Source of the DNA: Hyphomicrobium sp.
Lineage (GTDB): Bacteria > Pseudomonadota > Alphaproteobacteria > Rhizobiales > Hyphomicrobiaceae
Length of the DNA: 64,000 nt
Reading direction: 5' to 3'
NCBI GenBank assembly: GCA_022843145.1
Contig: JALHOF010000013.1
Span: 62,001 to 126,000 of the forward strand
Below the pieces are notes generated by a model. It saw only the letters and a list, made by a program, of their open reading frames with translations. It had not been told where the DNA came from and made no database searches. Made by a program: the position numbers and the translations under genes. Each line of letters starts with the position of its first letter. Within the stretch, counting starts at the first letter, position 1. Of the stretch, positions 61,154 through 64,000 are shown piece by piece.

Positions 61154-62293
61154 TCAGCTCCCGCCTTGATAAACGCGATGGAACCGGCGACCGAGCCGCG
61201 TCAGGATTTCGTATCCGATCGTCCCCGCCGCTGCGCCAGCTTCCTCGAGCGTGATCGCCGGCCCCACGAGTTCGGCCCACCCTCCCGGCTGCACCGATCC
61301 CGGCGGCAAGGCCGTAACATCCACGGTGATCAGATCCATCGAGACGCGGCCGACGATCGGCGCGACTTGCCCGCCTATCGCGACCTTCCCACCCGAAGCG
61401 GCGTTGCCCGCACTGGCTGAGCGCGGAATGCCATCCGCATAGCCGGCCGCAATCGTCGCGATCCGGCTCGGCTGCGCGGCCCGCCAGATCCCCGAATAGC
61501 CGACGCGGCCGCCCTCAGGCACGTCGCGGATCTGGAGGATGCGGGCGTGAACACTGACGACAGGTTCGACCGGCGCGCGCCGCATTCGCGACGGCTGGCC
61601 GCCGTAAAGCGCATAGCCGGGGCGGGCGAGTTCGAAGTGGAACGGCGAACCGAGCATCATGCCATCTGACGCCGACAAGCTCGCGCGGACCGCTGGCAGG
61701 AGCGCACGCAGGTGTTCGAATTCTGCGTGCTGAGCCTCATTCATGGGATCGTCGGCATTGTCCGCCGAAGCGAGATGGCTCATCACCAACCGCACATCGA
61801 GCCCTCCGAGGCGCTCGGGCGCCAGCGCCAAGGCCTCGACGTCACCGGCCGTCAACCCAAGTCGATTGAGCCCCGAACAGACGTGCAGAGCCGCAGCCGG
61901 CCGCAGCCCCGTTGCACGCGCGAACTCAGAGTAGGCGCGAATTTCGAGCTGGCTCGACAGCACCGGGATAGCACCGATCGCGGCGAGGGCAGGGGCAGCG
62001 CCCGGAAGGAGCCCGTCGAGCACATAGAGTGTCGCGTCCGGCGCGAGCCGCCGCGCCTCCTCGGCCTCGGCCAGCGTCGCGACGAAGAACGATCCGCAGC
62101 CCGCCCGCACCAACGCTGGAATGCAGTGCGAGGCACCGAGCCCGTACGCATCGGCCTTCACCACCGCGGCGCATTCGGCCGGGGCGACGAGGGTCGAAAG
62201 TGCGCGCCAGTTCTTGGCCAGCAGATCGAGATCGATGGTGACGACGCCCGTCGTGCCTGGCGGTAGACCAGTGTCATCTAGCGGGGCGCTCAT
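61154..62293 (-). CDS. alr: Alanine racemase
   Basis: PLP enzyme making D-alanine for peptidoglycan, 379 residues. The PLP lysine is in CAAVVKADAYGLGA; the second catalytic Tyr is in GGRVGYSGIWRA. HFELARPGYALYGG and VGRVSMDLITVDV are conserved. ATG 62293 is chosen because it begins normal family sequence; upstream codons are not protein-like. Confidence 0.94.
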   Translation of the reverse strand: MSAPLDDTGLPPGTTGVVTIDLDLLAKNWRALSTLVAPAECAAVVKADAYGLGASHCIPALVRAGCGSFFVATLAEAEEARRLAPDATLYVLDGLLPGAAPALAAIGAIPVLSSQLEIRAYSEFARATGLRPAAALHVCSGLNRLGLTAGDVEALALAPERLGGLDVRLVMSHLASADNADDPMNEAQHAEFEHLRALLPAVRASLSASDGMMLGSPFHFELARPGYALYGGQPSRMRRAPVEPVVSVHARILQIRDVPEGGRVGYSGIWRAAQPSRIATIAAGYADGIPRSASAGNAASGGKVAIGGQVAPIVGRVSMDLITVDVTALPPGSVQPGGWAELVGPAITLEEAGAAAGTIGYEILTRLGRRFHRVYQGGS

Positions 62294-62315
62294 CGCGGCA
62301 AGTCCGACCGAAACG

Positions 62316-63830
62316 TCACCGCTGCTGCAACTGCTGGTACTCTCGGGCGAGATTGCCGAAGCGCGTGAACTGGCTCTCGAACGACAATTCCACCGTTCCG
62401 ACGGGGCCATGACGCTGCTTGCCGATGATCACTTCGGCCTTGCCCGACACGCTCATCATCTTCTGCTGCCACTCTGCGAACTCCGACGTCCCTTCGCTCG
62501 GCTTGGTGCGTTCGACGTAGTATTCCTCGCGGAACACGAACATGACAACGTCGGCGTCCTGCTCGATCGAGCCCGATTCACGCAGATCCGAAAGCTGCGG
62601 ACGCTTGTCTTCGCGGCTTTCGACCTGACGCGACAACTGCGACAATGCGATGATCGGCACCGCGAGTTCCTTGGCCAGCGCCTTGAGACCGGTCGTGATC
62701 TCGGTGATTTCCTGCACGCGGTTGGCGTCCGATCGCTTGCCCGATCCCGAGAGCAGCTGAAGATAGTCGACGATGAGCAATCCCAAGCCGTGCTGACGCT
62801 TCAGTTTCCGGGCGCGGGCAGCGAGCTGCGCGATGGTGATGCCGCCGGTCTGGTCGATGTAAAGTGGAATGCGGCTCATTTCCTGGCTGACTTCGACGAG
62901 CTTGCCGAACTCGCCTTGATCGATCATGCCGCGCCGGATTTTCTCCGACGGTATTTCTGCCTGTTCCGACAGAATACGTGTGGCGAGCTGCTCCGCCGAC
63001 ATTTCGAGCGAGAAGAACGCGACGACCGCGCCATCGACCGCCTTTGTCGTGCCGTCAGGTTGGAGCTCGGCCTTGTAGTTCTTGGCGACGTTGTAGGCGA
63101 TGTTGGTGACCAGTGCCGTCTTGCCCATCGACGGCCGTCCGGCGAGCACGATCAAGTCAGACGCCTGCAGCCCGCCCATCTTGTGATCGAGATCGTTGAG
63201 CCCCGTCGAAAGCCCCGACAGATGTCCGGCACGCTGGAAGGCGGCGTTGGCCATGTCGATGGCGGTCGTGAGCGCATTCCCGAACGACTGGAAACCCTGT
63301 CCGTACTTGCCGCCCTCGGCGAGCTGGTAAAGCCGGCCTTCCGCTTCCTCGATCTGCTGCTTCGGCGGCAAATCGATCGGACTGTCGAAGGCCGCATTGA
63401 CCATGTCCTCGCCGATGAGGATCAGATGGCGGCGGACGGCGAGGTCGTAGATCGTGCGGCCGTAGTCGTGGGCGTTAATGATCGTCGTCGCATTGGCCGC
63501 GAGGCGTCCGAGATACTGCGGCACCGTCAACTGCGGATCGATCGGCTCGGCGTTCTCGAAGAACGTCTTCAGCGTGATCGGCGTCGCCTGCTTTCCCGAC
63601 TGGATCAGCTTGCGGCCGACCTCGAAAATCTCGGCGTGAAGTGGGTCGTAGAAGTGCCCGCTTTCGAGGAAGCCCGAGACGCGGTCGAGCGCCTCGTTGT
63701 TGACGAGGATCGCGCCAAGCAGCGCCTGCTCCGCCTCGATGTTGTGCGGGGCGTGACGGAATGTGATCGGCTCTTCGGCGCTTGCGGCGGCTTTGAGCTT
63801 GTCGACGGGAAGGAGTGCTGTCTGTGCCAT
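62316..63830 (-). CDS. dnaB: Replicative DNA helicase DnaB
   Basis: Hexameric replicative helicase, 504 residues. N-terminal domain begins near HNIEAEQALLGAILVNN. Walker A GRPSMGKTALVTNIA, then FFSLEMSAEQLATRI, Walker B LGLLIVDYLQLLSG and the H4-loop/arginine finger region ELAVPIIALSQLSRQVESR. No intein is seen. ATG 63830 starts MAQTALLPVDK. It heads the dnaB-alr-radA run on the minus strand; the 170 bp upstream to the window end hold no gene. Confidence 0.96.
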   Translation of the reverse strand: MAQTALLPVDKLKAAASAEEPITFRHAPHNIEAEQALLGAILVNNEALDRVSGFLESGHFYDPLHAEIFEVGRKLIQSGKQATPITLKTFFENAEPIDPQLTVPQYLGRLAANATTIINAHDYGRTIYDLAVRRHLILIGEDMVNAAFDSPIDLPPKQQIEEAEGRLYQLAEGGKYGQGFQSFGNALTTAIDMANAAFQRAGHLSGLSTGLNDLDHKMGGLQASDLIVLAGRPSMGKTALVTNIAYNVAKNYKAELQPDGTTKAVDGAVVAFFSLEMSAEQLATRILSEQAEIPSEKIRRGMIDQGEFGKLVEVSQEMSRIPLYIDQTGGITIAQLAARARKLKRQHGLGLLIVDYLQLLSGSGKRSDANRVQEITEITTGLKALAKELAVPIIALSQLSRQVESREDKRPQLSDLRESGSIEQDADVVMFVFREEYYVERTKPSEGTSEFAEWQQKMMSVSGKAEVIIGKQRHGPVGTVELSFESQFTRFGNLAREYQQLQQR

Positions 63831-64000
63831 GAGCGCGAAGCTAGGCGAGTGCGTGATTCGACCCAACCAGAGCCTTCGGCGAAATTACCCGCCTATCCCC
63901 GCTACTCACCGGCCGCCGGCTTGCTAGTTGGCGAATCACGGCTCACCGCGCATGGCGCCGCTGCAACCCGAAACGCGAAACGCCCGCGGTTGCCCGCGAG

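Noticed and set aside
59961-61280. Minus-strand open frame of 439 codons over radA
   Set aside because: Same strand as radA but another frame; Arg/Gly-rich with none of the expected motifs, while radA shows all of its own.

Overview
The window comes from a high-GC alphaproteobacterium, most likely of the order Hyphomicrobiales (Rhizobiales). This is inferred from the housekeeping order rlpA-dacC-tmk-holB-metG-tatD-MBL hydrolase, then SDR, purF, cvpA, radA, alr and dnaB, from the liv operon with its small membrane partner, and from codon use. No replication or plasmid genes are seen outside the island, so this is chromosome.

Layout. (1) 0-7.3 kb: a complete branched-chain amino acid or amide ABC importer, livH-M-G-F plus a small membrane protein and two tandem periplasmic binding proteins, all on the minus strand. 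(2) 7.4-9.5 kb: a double CDGSH iron-sulfur protein, soxYZ (thiosulfate carrier complex) and a divergent SoxS-like periplasmic thioredoxin, without the rest of a sox operon. (3) 9.9-18.1 kb: a beta-oxidation set, fadE-fadB-fadI facing fadD-merR. (4) 18.6-21.1 kb: an accessory acyl carrier protein, a FabF-like ketosynthase and two tandem cyclophilin-fold proteins. (5) 21.1-32.0 kb: an organosulfonate catabolic cluster that best fits sulfoacetate. It contains a TctCBA importer, a two-subunit ADP-forming CoA ligase, SauS-type acylating sulfoacetaldehyde dehydrogenase, an IclR regulator, Xsc and Pta. Three of its promoter regions share a 17-bp dyad, TGGGAY-N5-RTCCCA, a strong candidate IclR operator. 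(6) 32.1-35.05 kb: two truncated phosphorelay genes head to head, a rearrangement scar. (7) 35.1-48.95 kb: a 13.8-kb genomic island in the 3' end of tRNA-Ser(UGA), with recognisable attL, attR and integrase arm sites. It carries two tyrosine recombinases, a nucleotidyltransferase-fold gene behind a perfect palindrome, a decayed IS630 copy, and a six-gene operon: MmeI-like DNA methyltransferase, ASCH protein, small unknown, SF2 helicase, acidic protein and GIY-YIG nuclease. (8) 49.2-63.8 kb: conserved chromosome.

How the genes work together. In the sulfonate cluster the TctABC importer would bring in the anion. The ligase would make sulfoacetyl-CoA, SauS would reduce it to sulfoacetaldehyde, Xsc would release sulfite and acetyl phosphate, and Pta would give acetyl-CoA. 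The sulfite-oxidising enzyme is not in the window. In the island operon the pieces suggest an ATP-dependent restriction-modification or antiphage system, with the methylase marking self DNA, the helicase translocating and the GIY-YIG protein cutting. This is inference, and I do not recognise the combination as a named, characterised system.

All calls were made by reading the sequence; no database search was run.
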